Shown: one piece after another, positions 35,001 through 50,096 of the stretch | How the letters are laid out: every line of letters starts with the position of its first letter | Numbering within the stretch: position 1 is the stretch's first letter | NCBI RefSeq assembly: GCF_020520425.1 | Contig: NC_079491.1 | Span: forward strand, 22,993,449 to 23,057,448 | Length of the DNA stretch: 64,000 nucleotides | Origin: Spinacia oleracea | Taxonomy: Eukaryota; Streptophyta; Magnoliopsida; Caryophyllales; Amaranthaceae | Direction: 5' to 3' | The notes under the pieces: generated by a model | The model's input: the letters and a program-made list of their open reading frames with translations, nothing else | Told to the model about the DNA's origin: nothing | The model's database searches: none | Position numbers and translations under genes: made by a program

Positions 35001-35270
35001 GGGGGCCAAATATCTTTTAGATCAGCCAGGTGTATCTGATGGCTAAGGGATTGGCTCCATGGCATTATTTTCATAATGTTAATGCAGTAGTTTCTCTAGA
35101 ATGTTTTGGGTTAATAATTCTAAGGTATCTTGCTTACACTAAAAAATTCATGCGAGTGATTTTTTCGTTGGAAGAATGATCTCGTGTGTGTTTTGCTTAG
35201 TTCTTTTACAGCTATTAAATCCTCGTACCTCTTCCTTACCCTCTATATTGGTTCTCACAAAAATGATGTA

Positions 35271-35908
35271 TCAGCTGTAAGAAATGTTGTCAAAGCATGG
35301 AAAATTTGGGTGGCGTGACGCTTTGGCCGGGCTTGTGCTGACTGCTGGGTCTTGCTTTTATCACGCCATGTTGTATTGGATTTCAGTATGGTCAATGCAA
35401 AATGAAAATCTGATCCGTATACTTTAATGGTCTCTTGCCGAAAGCAAAGAAAGTGTTAAATTTTTCCTAGTACTGTTACAAGGTATGCATAATGCATGCG
35501 GTACAGGAGTTATATTTTGTTGTTTAAGGCAATTTCATTACAATTGGCGATCAGAAGAAGGACAAGTTTTTTCTTTTTTTTTTTGCTGATATGATAATTT
35601 TTACACATTAAAATCTTCAAATGTCAAAAGGAATGGATTATTTTATTTACACAAGAGACCAAACATTATGTTAGAAGGTCATACATAAACTACAGTATTG
35701 AGCCACCGGAGGAAACAGAAAATCTGTGTTCAGCTCCGTACCTTTAAGTCAGAATAACAACAGGTAATCACCTTGCCACAACATAATGTTGCAAAGAATA
35801 ACTGAAACTGTAGTTTTGTAAAGAAAACAATATCGTTGTTCACGTTTCAGGTTTATTTCCATGATGATGAATATACTGAGCTCCTTATCCCTGATGAAAA
35901 TACTGAGC
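35271..35908. other. Downstream flank of the lipase gene, duplicated at 22213
   Basis: Lies between the L24 stop and the lipase stop. From 35271 it matches 22213 onward. The 15 bases GTGCTGACTGCTGGG (35335-35349) replace the MITE and its two target duplications. It probably contains the lipase 3' UTR. Confidence 0.8.
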
Positions 35909-38900
35909 TCAAACCATTTGCAAGCCATCATGGTTTATTTCCACTTTCCGGGATTCCAGCACTCTCTGCAAAGCATAATGGCATCTGAAAGTACAAAGCA
36001 GAAGTAAACAAGTAAATAAAACAGGACTACTCTACCAGAAGCTTTTTTTTGTTTTGATAAACTCTACCAGAAGCTAACTTCACAACAATTAATAATATTT
36101 GCATACCGCCAAGGAAGATGATCGAGGAACATATTGGGTGAAATGAGTATCTCCTTAAAATTTTGGCGGTCAGCTATGACTGCTCTATATGGTGGTTCCG
36201 TTCCTTGAGCTCCCCAACCTTTGAAAAGAGGGAAAGTAGTGGTCCTTTGTCTTTTGATTAAGTGTATAACAAGGCCTGGAAGATAAAGTTCCGGTGGATC
36301 ACCAGGTGATCTTCTTACAGATGATGGCACTGCTTCCATAAACCGAGATACTGGATCATCAACAGGATTTTCATCTGGGATAATAGAATCAGTAAAATCT
36401 TCCAGCAGATCGATGGCCAAGCTATTGTCATTTTCTTCACTACGAAATTCATTATGCAGGAATGCATAGTTGCCAAAGTCCGTGTTTCCTGACATCAGAA
36501 GACTAATACGTGAATACAAAGGAATGATAAAAGTGGGAGGGTAATAGATGGGAAACAAAATAATAATGACAAGGTGTGAAAAACATTACCTTCGGAAAGG
36601 ATTTTTGACTGAGTACCATAAACTTTGTCAGTCGTACAGCTTTGAGGTGCATCACCAGCAATAACTGCAGCTGGAAGAGGCTTCAATGCCTTACCATTCT
36701 GATACTTGCTCACATAAAGAAACAACTGTGCCAATTTGGAGATCAAGGCTGTATCAGTTGTGCTGCCTTGTGACAATGTAGTTAATGCAGCAGCTCGCAG
36801 CCTTAAGATTGAGTTGACAGAAAGAAATGATGAAAATTCACTGTCGTGTACAACACTGCATGAGTAACAACAATACCTCTTACTCTTTATTCATCTTTCT
36901 TTCTTTAAAATAAAAACAATTAATGAATACACAGGAGAAACATCAACTCATAATATTCCTTCCGCACTCCCCTAACATTTGATCAACAGCTACCTTGTAA
37001 TGAAGCCTGAGCACGCATCTGCGATAACTGAATCCAGGCAAGGAAGCGGTCCATATGCATACACATGCAAGTCTCGGAATTGTCCATACAGCTGCGCTCA
37101 TTTTAAAGGATCAAGAAAAACTGTTATCAGTTTCTCTAAATAAAGATTAAAAAACAGATGGAAAGAAGACGGGGATTGGACTCAAAACTTGACAAAATAT
37201 ATTTCCCCAACTAAATGCAAAAAGTTACTTAGCAAAGCTAGGGGACACTATGCAGGGCCATCAATTTTCTCTGTCATCCTCATTCACATCAGCTAGGGAG
37301 AGAGAAGTAGAGGAATTTCAGTGTTTTCTATGTCTCACATGGAATGTGAAATCAGCCTTAAGGATCTTCAAGTGGAACATGGTGCTTTTGGTTCAGAAAA
37401 AAAAAATAATCTTGAGTTTCAAGAAAACTCCGTAGAATTCCGGGAATCGGACTGGCAAAAGAGGAGACTTTTGCAAATTCAGAGATAAAGCCACTTCAGA
37501 ACTACTCTCACTGGGAAACAGAATACGCTTGCAGCTTGCAGCCATCAACACGTTTGTAGTTATTCAAACATTTGAAGATAAAATATAACCACTAATTATT
37601 TTCCTATGGTTCTAGTCCTATGGTTCTAGTTCCATTTTAATAACCAAATTTGTTTTCTTAATTTTAGCTGTAGGCATGGAGAAAACTAATGTTCTATGAT
37701 AAAAAGAAAAACAAGATACGAAAATAGTAGCACGTTACCCTAATACCAAGCAATGCTGCAATAGAACCTCCAAGAGAATGCCCCACAATCCGAACTGCAT
37801 AACCATCACACTCACATCCTTTCCCCAGAAGTGATGAAAGAAAACCACCAGATCCAAATGCGGTGACTCCACTTGTTCCTTCAACAGTAAAGGTAGTTTC
37901 AGAGAACAATTACAAGAAATGTCTAAACTAGAAATTCATACAAGGATACGATATTGTTGTTTTTGCGGTGACTGCTTTAAAAAGTATGAGTGGAAATCAA
38001 CAAATTCTAGAACTCAGATCTTGACAAGAGAGTATAAAATCCTCAAGTTGACTCAGGCGGAATTAAGAAACTTTTTTGAAAAAAGTAATAAACCGCAACT
38101 TGCCACTGCCGATACTAAGGCTCTTCATCGTTCAAATTGAGGGTTCAGGGGAGGAAGAGAGACTGATATAAGGGGAAGAGCTAAGTGACTACGGCAACTA
38201 TGTGTTAGAATCAAACCTTCCTTTCCTTGTTTTCTTAATGAATGCCTTCTAGGAGTTTTCTTAAGGTTCTCTAGGATTTAGATTCAAGTAATGTTTCTAA
38301 AGGTTCCAAATCAAGCTTCTTCAGAGAGGGGCAAAGATGAATGAATGGCCTTGCTCTGGTACATGTGGTGTGCCACTTGTTTTAAAGCATCCCATATCCA
38401 TTGAAGTCCCTCCAACGTGATTTTCTCGCCATCGGCCCCACTTGTGCCTGCTATGCGCACACAAGTGCCCATATCGAGCCTTGTCCCACCCTCTTGTCAC
38501 CAATAGGCAAGAGTGCCCCTTCTCAAGTTAACTCACTTTGCTTCTGTCTACTATGCGCACATAAGCCTCTTCCGCATTAGGCTTCCAACCTTGCTGCAAA
38601 GCAAGCACGGCACACGATCCGGTTCCTTCGTCTTTCCTAGTTGCAGATGATTGCCCCATTCGTGAATGAGGAAAAGGAGCAAGAGCTGGAAATTGCAAGA
38701 AATAGGGACAGGAGGGAAGGGTGCTGATTATTATTGGTGATTTCCTGGTTCAATACCTTCACATTTATACTATTAAACTTACATGCTTATATTTTACACG
38801 TACATGTATATTCTTTCCCATATATTTTCATATACTTCCTTGTTCTTTACAATAGACCTACATGTTCTACTTAATATAGATTTGTGTTCTTATCCATGAA

Positions 38901-40786
38901 ATCCATGTTTTACCAACACAGATGGATACTAAATTGTTCTTTTCCATACCTTCATGTATTTATCTATGCACTTCATTGTTCTTTTAGATATACCTACATG
39001 TTTTCTTTCACATCAATTTTAGTTCTTAATCAGTTTTTTCAAAAATAACTATATGATTATTATGCCCAAGCAAAAATTATGAGTCCTTATTTTCCATACA
39101 TTACTTTTCAAGAAAATAGGGTATACCTCTGGTTGAAATTTGATGTAGAATATCAAGGAAATGGTCATATTCGAAATGGCATTTTAATAATGTGAGGTAA
39201 TCTTGTTTGACTGACAATTGCGACAAGAGATCATCACAGAATAATTACGTTCTTTACATTTATGTAAAGTGCTAGCTATTACATAAAAGCTCATACAAAT
39301 GAACACAGAGTCACCAGGAAGATGCATGACCAAGATGCAAAACAACATTTAACACAAGAGCATAAATCACAATGAATAAAAAAGTGGGAAGAGCAGAGGA
39401 TTCAAAGTTCAAAGGTCATGATTTACAAAATCTTTAATCAGAGGCCGACAAGCCAAAAACTTAGGTTACTAGGTACTAAGAAAATTTTGAGTGAAATTAT
39501 CACATGGAGTTTATACAGAATTAGAATGAAACATTTGATAAAGTAAATCTGTAAATGGTAGTGCTCAAGTATTTCACCAATCACAGGATGACCTGTATGA
39601 TTACCTGAGTAGGCCCCTTCAATATTGTGATAAAGTTCCCTAGCAGCCTCAACTATTCCCGAGTGTCCATAATGTGGGAATGATGAAAGAACAGTTTGCC
39701 TCATGGTGGGATCAACATACGTGCCACTGTAAGCAAACAAAAAGTTAACAGTACAGTCAGCATACACTTTTTGATGTTAGCATCATAATTTACTAGTGAA
39801 GATCCAATTACACCAGGAATAATCAAGAAAAGTCAGACAGAGATAATTTAACTTCAGAATGTCCTACAGTTCCCCTTTTATTTGATCTTTTATATTGGGT
39901 AGTCAACTGTTTTCCAGAATTCAGTAGGTGCTTCTATCCAAAGTATCTGTTAAAAGTCCCTCCCTTTCTAACCTATCAATCTCTGCAATATCATGAATAG
40001 TCTCCCTTTTCAAAACCAGCACAGCCCTGGAATTCTCCTCATTTAAAACCTTAAATTTTTCCTTAACATACTGTATTTTTTCCTCCAGGAATGTCTCAAT
40101 AGCTGACCATTATCTAAAGCAAAAGTGTATGCTTTAACATAATTAATTTCCTCAAGCTTTGTTTTCCTCGTTTGAATCCAACGTTTAACTGAAAAGACGC
40201 AATAAGGAAAATAGGTTACTTGCTTTATCAATCCATCTAAGTCTTCTGATGTGAGAGAAGTCTCCCTGCATAGTCCATCAGTAATAAGATCTTCAGGCGT
40301 CTCTGTACCTCGTACTGCAATCACTACAGACTTTATATCGTGAAGTACCACAATGAAGTATGCAGCCTGGCACTTTCCCTGTTTACAATCACTAAAATAT
40401 CACTAACCGATACATAGAAACAAGGATCATAACAAAATTCACAGGGAAATGTTTTTTTTTTAAAGGAAACATGAAACATGTACAGGGAAATGCAACTATG
40501 CAAGGCTTGTGTATTCAACAAAAAGATAAATCATGCAAAAAAAAAATCACAAGGCAACCTTAGGCCCTGTTCTTTTTGGCTTAATTTCAGTTTCAGGACT
40601 TATTTGGCAGTTCAGTTCAGTTCAGGAGCATTCAGTTCAGTTCAGTTTAATTCAATTCAATTTAACTTAATAATAATAATATTATTATTAATATTACTTA
40701 TATTATTATTTATATTATTGTATTACTTATTATTTATATTTATATTATTATATTACTATATTACTTATTATTTATATTTATATTTA

Positions 40787-40817
<31 letters not shown>

Positions 40818-43800
40818 TATAACTAATTAATTAATAATTAATATAATTTATTTTTATTTTAATTAATTAGTTACGGATTATTAGTTATTAATTATTTACT
40901 ACCTCCGTTCCTAAAAGTTCTTTACGCTCCGTTTTAGTCCGTTCCTGAAAGTTCTTTACACTCCTACTTTATTCCATTTTTACTCTTATTTGGCCCACCA
41001 TAACTTACCCACTCACATACTTAATATTAGTTTCCACCCACTCACATTGTTGGACAATTTATAGCCACTCATTTTCCATTTGTTACCCCACCATCACATG
41101 TTCACCAAAATTCCTTAATTACCGTGCAAATAGTAACCGTAAAGATCATTTAGGAACGGAGGTAGTAGTTATTAGTTATTAATTATGAATTATTATTATT
41201 ATTATTATTAATATGTATCATTTATTGTAATTATTTAGTAATCAATTACAGATTATTATTATTTATTATATAGTTATTTAGTTATTTAGTTATTAATTAT
41301 TAATTATTCTTTAGTTATTAGTTAACATTTTATATTATTATTATTTATTATTTATTTATTATTTATTAATTATTAATTGTTATTTGTTAATTGTTATTTG
41401 TTACTCCCTCCGTCCTAGATTAGTTGTTACACTTACCTTTGCACAAAGTTTTACACTTACCTTTGCACAAAGTTTTAGGTGATAAGTGGTTATTTGGTTA
41501 TCAATTGTTATTTTATTGAAAAAGTAGATGTGATAGGATTTAGTGGGGTATTTTTAACTCCCTCCGTCCCAGATTAGTTGTTACAATAGATTCGTTTTGT
41601 CCTTTCCTACACCACTTAATAGAGCAAAATAGCTAATTCTTGTTCACATTCCTAGTTGTTAATATGGATTTTCTGTACTCTGTACTTGTATTGAAATTCA
41701 TTAAAATGCAGCAGTAATTATTAATTAATAACATAGTTCACAAAAGAAACATTATGTTTAATAAATTAAACTTATAAAAATGACACCTTATACCTGAAGA
41801 ATGACACCCAATATTTTGAAAAAGGACCTTTATTATGATGACTCTATACTTGAAAAATAACACGGTATGCTCGAAAAAAGGAATTTAAGGGTGGTTCATA
41901 CCATAGGATTTGCGCATCCTACTTATAATAAAATGACAGTGCGAATAGTTTTGATCAATAAAAGATATAGTACAATTAGTTCTCAAAGTATTGAGGAAAA
42001 GAAGAAATTGAAAGTGAGGGGAAATGATCAAGTTGGATAACGGCAACATATTACCTAAGTTGTCAGAATTCAGGGGATGTAGCCCACAAAGGACCACATG
42101 CTTTCAAATGTTCTACAAAATTTAATGGGTAAGGAATATTAGACCACAAAACGTAAAAGGAATGCCTAAGGACACGAGTTTATCTTTTTGCTCTCTCTCC
42201 CTCTTCTTCATTAACTTGCAATGGTTGAGTGGGGAATCCTTAGCTTATCTCACTTTGTTACTATTTCCTAGAAGACGACATTCCCAATAACTTCAAGCAT
42301 CAAGCAAAACACCTCTTAGTCGTCCCAAAGACATCCCCAATCATTTCCTAGACACCCCCCCCCCCCCCCCCCCCCATGGCACCATTGCTAAATTTTCCGA
42401 AAAGTCCCTATTCCCTAAGTCATCCCTAGTCCCCCCTGATGTACGGGGTAAGTGTGATGCCCTGTGCTTCTGTCTTGATCCAGATAGCCTAATGCTAAAT
42501 CCCTTTCCATCAAATCATCCCCATCACACATCACATAAAAATTCACAATGTCCTTCTACAATGGATTTAAAACAAGTACACATGCTGCTAAAATAAGCTA
42601 GGAAAAATACCTTCTATTACAAATGCAATTAAAAGTCAAGGAAAGTCTCCCCTTGTAGGAATATTTTTATTTAAATATACTGAAGTTTAGTAGATATTTC
42701 TTGAGATATCCAACTCATAGTTGCAGTACCCTATGTTTTGACCTCATATATCATATTCTCACAATTTTTTAAATCAATACCATAAATTTTGAAGAAAAAT
42801 AATGTATCCTTTCGGGAACAAATAGGTCTTCACAGTTTTGATGATATATATAAAATCCTACTTGCTTGCCAAAAAATAGAAAAAAAAAACAAATTGGTCT
42901 TCACTCATCAGTCATATCATGTTGTGGGCATCTTGCTGAGAACACATCGAGCCACATACAGACCTCGATAAAAAAAATTCCTTTATGAACTAGATTTGAA
43001 TGCACGAAAATAAGTTGACCTAACCTGGTTCACTCGGCCACGTCGAAGAGACTCTTGAGGTAAACTAACATAATTAAGAAAGGCTGCTGCATGGCCTCTC
43101 CACCAATTATCACCTTGTAGCACAGGCCGCCTAATCTTCAAAAGAGAACTAAGGATTAGTGAAATTAATGTAGACAGAGTCGCACAGATTTAAAGAAAAA
43201 AAAAAGATCATGTGATATTTGAAGTGAAGATCAAAGTCACATTATAAGCATATCTCAAAACATGATACAGGAGCAAATTAAGAACAATTGCATCAAGCAA
43301 GGTACCCGGTAGACTAAGACCTGTTGCGGCTCCATGCTGTAAAAACTCCTTGCCTATATAGCCATGCACAGGGAAATAAGATGGGATTTCGTCCAAGATC
43401 AAGCAACGGACCCTGCATAGGATAAAAGCCAACTTAAAATCGTCAAGATAAACAGAGGAACTGTAAAACAAGGAATTTTCGTCATAAATTGTCAAGAACT
43501 CATGATAAACAGAACAAACTGTAGAACAGAGAATGTTCATCCCATACCGTGTATGCAGCTTCAGCAAATGGGTAAAAAGCAGTTGCCTCCTGAATCTTAT
43601 CATCAGGAGCATCAACAGAATTTGTATCTAATTGGGGATACTGGTTATGCATCTGCAACAGAGCCAGACCTACAATGGAAAGAACTTATAGCGTCAAGAC
43701 AAATGGTCACCGTATGCACCTAGTGAGGATAAGTGTTGGCATGAACGGAATGAATTCTGATACCAAAGAAGACATAGAGAAAAACTGTAAAGCAAGAGTA

Positions 43801-46800
43801 CCATAATCCAGTTCAGATGTCAGGGAACATGATAAATGCGTCAGAGGGTGAGAAAAGGTAACAATGGTGAGGATCCAAGCCACTGGAGGGGTTTTGAAAC
43901 AAGAATTCATGATATACGCAGCATTACCGACAAGTCGTACCTTCTCGGAATTATAGCGCATAGTTCTAAGATAAGTGTATAGAAATTAGAAATCCATTGT
44001 TTTCCTTAATCTATTCAAGTTGCAAATATAATTACTAGGAACTTATATTCTAGAATGGATTATTAAAAAAAATAAAAATCAAGTGAGAAATTGGGGAAGA
44101 TTGATAGTTAATTGTAACTCAATGTGATTAAATCATCAAACTGGGGATACAATCTAAGATTTAGAGTGGCCAGAGTCGCCAGACACAATCAAAAGCAAAG
44201 AGTTTTTTAAAAAAAGAAAGTAGAATAAATTTTCTATCAATTTTCATCATGCTTTCTTTCTCCCTAAACTCCTTTATTCCTAGAGTAACTGATTTCCTCT
44301 TCTTGTTGCTCAATCTACCTTTAACTGAAACATAATGACAATTTCTAATCTGCCCTTCCCCTATACCAATGCATTACAATTCCAAATATGTTTCATTGTT
44401 TAATTGAGATCCACACCAGGTGGTTGTCGTTGCAGTTTCCATATATATCTTTAAATGTTGTTGCCTATCTCTGCAATGCAAAGAGTATTCATTCTCTGCA
44501 ATTCGAAGAAGTCAAGAAACAACAGGAGCTGCACATGATGCAACACTTTATTTTAACAACACAGCAGCAAAGAATGGAAACCTAACACTCCAGTAGAAGG
44601 CTGCATAAATTTGGCACTTCTATAAATACATTTGGACCAGCTCTGCAAACACCAAGTCTTATTCATACTCCCATTTCAAGCCTACGCCTTCAGGCATAAC
44701 TGATTGCACAATTCATCCCAAAAAGGCAGATTATAGGTACCAAATAAAAAAGGCACCAAGGACAAAAACAGGATTTGATCAACAATGCTTCACATCTGGA
44801 TTTAACTGGTTACAGCAACTTAGACTGGAGTTTCTGTAATCTGGTACGTACATGATGCATTGTTGGTAGCATCATAGTCACTTCTTAAATTTTGTTGGAA
44901 GTTGCAAGTGATGAGAAAGTACAAGTCTGAATAAGTGTCATGCTGTGCCCCAAATTAATATCCTTTTAGCAACTCTTGATTCTATATCCTTTAAACAACC
45001 CTAGCTAGTAGCTACAAAAACCTCCCTAACACCTTCTCTAAGCTGGATCCCAAAAATAATCCTCTTAAAAGAAACCCAAGGGGTAGAAATTGGGTGACAC
45101 ACCCAGACAAAGAGGATATCCTGTCCGAAATAGCAGGTTGAATATTGATCTCTAGCTCTAGACTTGGACAAAAAAAACCGAACACTTGAGATCAACATGA
45201 TAACCAATTGTTTTGCCAGAAGAGAACAATCAAGACACCAGCAACCCACCCCCCCCCCCCCCCCCCCCCCCAAAATTCCCTACATGAAAATCATCAACAA
45301 AACCCAACTCTTTCCTTGAAACATCCTAGCATCCTACTAAAGAAATAAACAACAAAGTATACAGGAAAAAGAAAGTGTCAAACTGTCAACTAAAAGATGA
45401 TTAGCAACCTCGTATTTGAAATGGGACTAAAAAAGAAAAAAACTCCTCAACAAAATCCAGTTTAGGGGCAAATTCTCGAAGACAAAACATCAGACGCCGT
45501 CATACTAGAACAATTGTAGAAGCACCCTTCTTTCTTCACTATCCACTATATTTAGTCAATGGTCCTTTGGAAGGGAAAGCACCATGAGCCGCAGCTGCAG
45601 CTTAATGTCTCTTAATTCCTGGATCCCTATTTTGTAGACCCAGAACAAGCAACAGAACCATCTGAAAATTCTCGCACAAGGCCAGCTTTCAGAAAATCTA
45701 AATATCTTTCACAAAATTCTCCCTTCCAAAAACCCTTAACACCTTACATAACCTCCCTCTGAAATCCAAATTACGTTGGCAACTTCCCACCAACACAAGC
45801 TCCAAAAACCTACTCCCTCCTTTCTTAAATATTAGTCCCCTTTTGACTTTTTTGTCCGTTTCACCTCAACATTTAAACATAAATATCTCCAAATACGTAC
45901 GTTAAAAAAATACAAAAATTTAATATTGTTAAACTACACATTGAGACGAACAAAACAAGATTCCACATGAATATGTTTTGAAATAAGTATTGGAAATAAA
46001 TGAGAAGATTCTCTTCAATGGTAAATAGTGACAAGATTCCAAAAGGGACTAATAATCAAGAAACGGAGAGAGTATTTGTTTTTTTTTTTTTTTTTTTTAT
46101 AAGAAAAAGAGAGAAGAACAGCAAGAGGACAAGGTGCCCTCATAGGAAACATAAGAAACTAATTACAAAATGGTCCAGGTCCGTTGTAACTCCAAGGTTT
46201 TAATATCCCCTATTCCCAGCTGCCTTAGTCCATAAGGGTGCCAAGTGCCAACAAAGTTACTTTATCTTATAGTAAAGCACGTGAAACCACATGCTCAATG
46301 GAAAAAGAAAATATTTGTACCAACCAAATGACAACTTAACATGTACTGATTCTCAATAAAAAAAAAAAGACGATGATTTTTCTCGACACATTAGCACATA
46401 GAAGGAATCATGTACAAGAAAAGCAACCACACCTGCCAAGAATTCCAAATGCCCCGTGCCTGAGGCACGATAGGTAACAAGATCACCTAACATCTGTGCC
46501 ACTGAGTTTACTTCATCCTCCTCCATGTTTTTCCTGAAGAATTTCAACCAAAAGAGTTACACTTGCTATAATTATCCAAATTTCGGCAGGAAACAAATGC
46601 AAAGCGGCTTACAAGTATTTAACACGACCCAGACAGCATAAAGCCTCACGAATACCATGGTCAAATACCTCCTGATAATGAGCTTTCCAAGCAGTATCTT
46701 GCATGTCATAAAAGGATCTCCATCTTAGGACATCAGAGCTGGCAAAGCATTGTAGCATTGCTACAAAGCCTATCATTATCAAAAAAACAACCAGGAGATG

Positions 46801-49576
46801 CTTCTCCCACCATCCATCACTTGAAAGTGACACTGCATCACAAACACAATAAGGTAAGACTTAGTCTGAAGTGCGAGAACAAAAAGCACGCCAAAAGTAC
46901 CTCTAAAGTGATTCACAAAAGTCAATCAAATAAATGGCATTCTAAAGAAAAGAATATATAGCAGGAGGATACACTAAAATATTCATAAAACAAATAATCA
47001 ACAATGGTAACAGAAAAATAAGAAATTTCTCATAAGTCATAACTCGTCCATTTTTTCCTATTTTTATATCTGTTGTTTGTCACTGGATAAGCTGCACTTG
47101 AACTATGCATACGTATTTTTTGCTAGAAATTCCGTATGTTAACCAGTCCAATTGAACTGTATTCTTTTCCGTTCTACTCCAATAATGATATCCTGTGGAT
47201 ATAGCAAGAATTCCTCAGGTACATGGACATAAAAAAATCCAAGATTGTCTAATTTGAGCATAACAAGATTTACAATCAAATAAACATCCTCGAATTAGTA
47301 AAGACAATTCAGATAAATTAACAGATTGATTTATTGCTTTCAATTTTGCGTTCCTACGTTGCCTAATTGTATGAAAATTAAGTTACCGTTTTACCGTATT
47401 TCTATGTTAAAATCAGCTGATTTGCGTCTGTGTTACACATAGGTTCTTTTTTAAAGTTTTTAGTAAAAATATTACTTTTCCAAAATAGTCCCGACTTCTT
47501 AAAATCACCAAATGTTACATCCTAATATATATATATATATGCTCTTTAATCAGCATGGAAGCTAAACACACCATAATTTGATTTAAGGAAATTGAAGGTA
47601 TATTTTTGAATAAATAGAGGAAATAGCACTTTACCTAAAGCACAATCATTTGAAGTATTATTACCCACCACAAACAGCAGGTACATTGCTAGTAAAAATT
47701 GCACCACTGTAACAACTGTTGCGAATCTTGTCCACCAAAGCCATCTTTTGTATCTTAACTGTATAACATACGACAGTAAGTTTAAGTTTGTGTCAAGATA
47801 TGTAATAACAGACAAGCGGTGCAGTAGGAAAACATTCAAATATTTAGGTTTACCCATTAAATAAAGTCAATATTACTTTTAGAGCACTGAGTCTGATTAA
47901 TTATAAGTACAAATTGTTTTATACCACCTACAAAAATCGAAAAATTGTCTTTTACCACCTGAAAAGTTAAAACTTGTATTTTGCCACCTAAAAATAAATT
48001 AAAACTTGTTTTTTACCACCCGAAAGCAAAAAAATAGATGAAACATTTATGTATGGCTACCTAATTCAATTTCCCTTCAATTTTTTACACTCCTTGTGTG
48101 ATTTTCTTTAACTCTTTCACCCTTCTCTCTTTACTTTCATTAAATTTTGTCAATTTTGTGAATTAATGGTGGTGAAAAATTATGTAAATTCATGGAACAT
48201 AAGGAAGTTGGGGAAGAAAAAAAAATTAAATACATGAAATTGTAGAAGAATAGAACATATAAGAATTATTACCGTTATTGTGGTCCCCAACATAACTTTT
48301 TCATATATTTTTCCATTTTTCAAGTGTTAAAAGACAAGTTTTAATTTCTTTTTGGTGGTAAAATACAAGTTTTAGTTTTTTAGGTGGTAAAAAACAATTG
48401 TTCGATTTTTTTAGGTGGTAAAAAACAATTTATCCTAATTATTATCATCTCATACCTGAAGACTGGATAATCAGTAACTATTGAAAGATAGTAGTTTCTG
48501 AATTTTCAAGATGATTCACATTATCTCATCAAGGAGTTATGCAACATATTCCTTCTTTCTAGATTGCAGAGAAAAATTTAGGAAACGCTACATTAGATTT
48601 CATATCACCTAAGAGCTTCTATAGAAGCATAACAACAACATATCCCTTCATTCTAGATTGCAAAGAAATATTTAGGAAAAGCTACATTAGACTTCATATC
48701 ACCTAAAGCTTCTATGGAAGCATAACAACTCCTGGCAAGTGGCATACTTCCTCCGTTTTTTGTTTACTTGCACCATTTGGGTTGTGCACAAACATTAAGG
48801 AAGTAAATATCAAGAATGTCCATGTGATAACAAACAAATTAGGTAGAAAATGTTAGATATTGATGGTAAATATAAAATATGTATAAGGGTAAAATGGGTA
48901 TTTGGTGTGAAAAACATGTGAATGCATACCATAAATGGAAATGGTGCAAGTAATATGCAACTTCCAAAAAAGGAAAATGGTGCAAGTAAAAAAACAAAGG
49001 AAGTATATGTTAGCACTAAGGAAAAACAAGGGAGCTTGTCCCTTACGGACAAGAGAAGTGCATTAAGAGCAACTGGTCATTAATTAGGCATTCTTAATAG
49101 AAAATTTGCTAGGTGGATGGATCCCACAAGCAGAAACCTAAATAAGCGACGATAGACATTTGACATAATTAGGAATACCTTCCGATGAATATATTTTAAA
49201 AAAAAATCACTAAATAAAAGTCTTAATAATCTCTAGGTACTAACATAAACATACCCACATGTTTCTGATTTATCATTGAATTTTCACATAACGACTCCAT
49301 TGGTAGCTATTGGTGCATGAGACTCTTAAGATGAATGAAGACAAGGGGACAAACATAGCACACGATTTGAAGATCCTTAATTTGTCAAATATGAAAAAGT
49401 AATAGAAACATTAACCAACATTAACAAAGCCTTAATCCCAAAATGTTTTGGGGTCGGCTAACATGAATCGTCGTAGGAGATCATCATTGTCACCAATCAA
49501 ACCAGAAAGGAGCGGGAAGTTAAAAGAATAAACAAGGAAAAGGGAGAAAGTGGAATTAATGAAAGTGAGATAAGGG

Positions 49577-49629
<53 letters not shown>

Positions 49630-50050
49630 CAGAAAAAATATTATAAGGGATAATAAAAATAAGTAAAGTTTAAAATAAATAAATAAGTAAAATAAGTACT
49701 CCCTCCGTATTTATTTAAGAGATACACTTGGTCGGGCACGAGTATTAAGAATAATAATTAAATGAAATAAAATAACAAAGCAAGTGGAGTTGGGTAGATA
49801 TTTTAATAAGTAAACAAGTGGGGACCATGTCATTTTGGGGGGTGGGTGGTGAGGTGGGTTTATGAAATTATTTGTTTAATATGATGGTGGGTCATAGGGT
49901 AAATTAGATGTATTATTTAATTAGATGGTGGGGTTGATAAGTTACTAAAAATGGCAAGTGTATCTCTTAAATAAATACGGCCGGAAAAGGCAAGTGTATC
50001 CCTTAAATAAATACGGAGGGAGTACATTTCAAAAAACAAAAAAAAAAACA

Positions 50051-50096
<46 letters not shown>

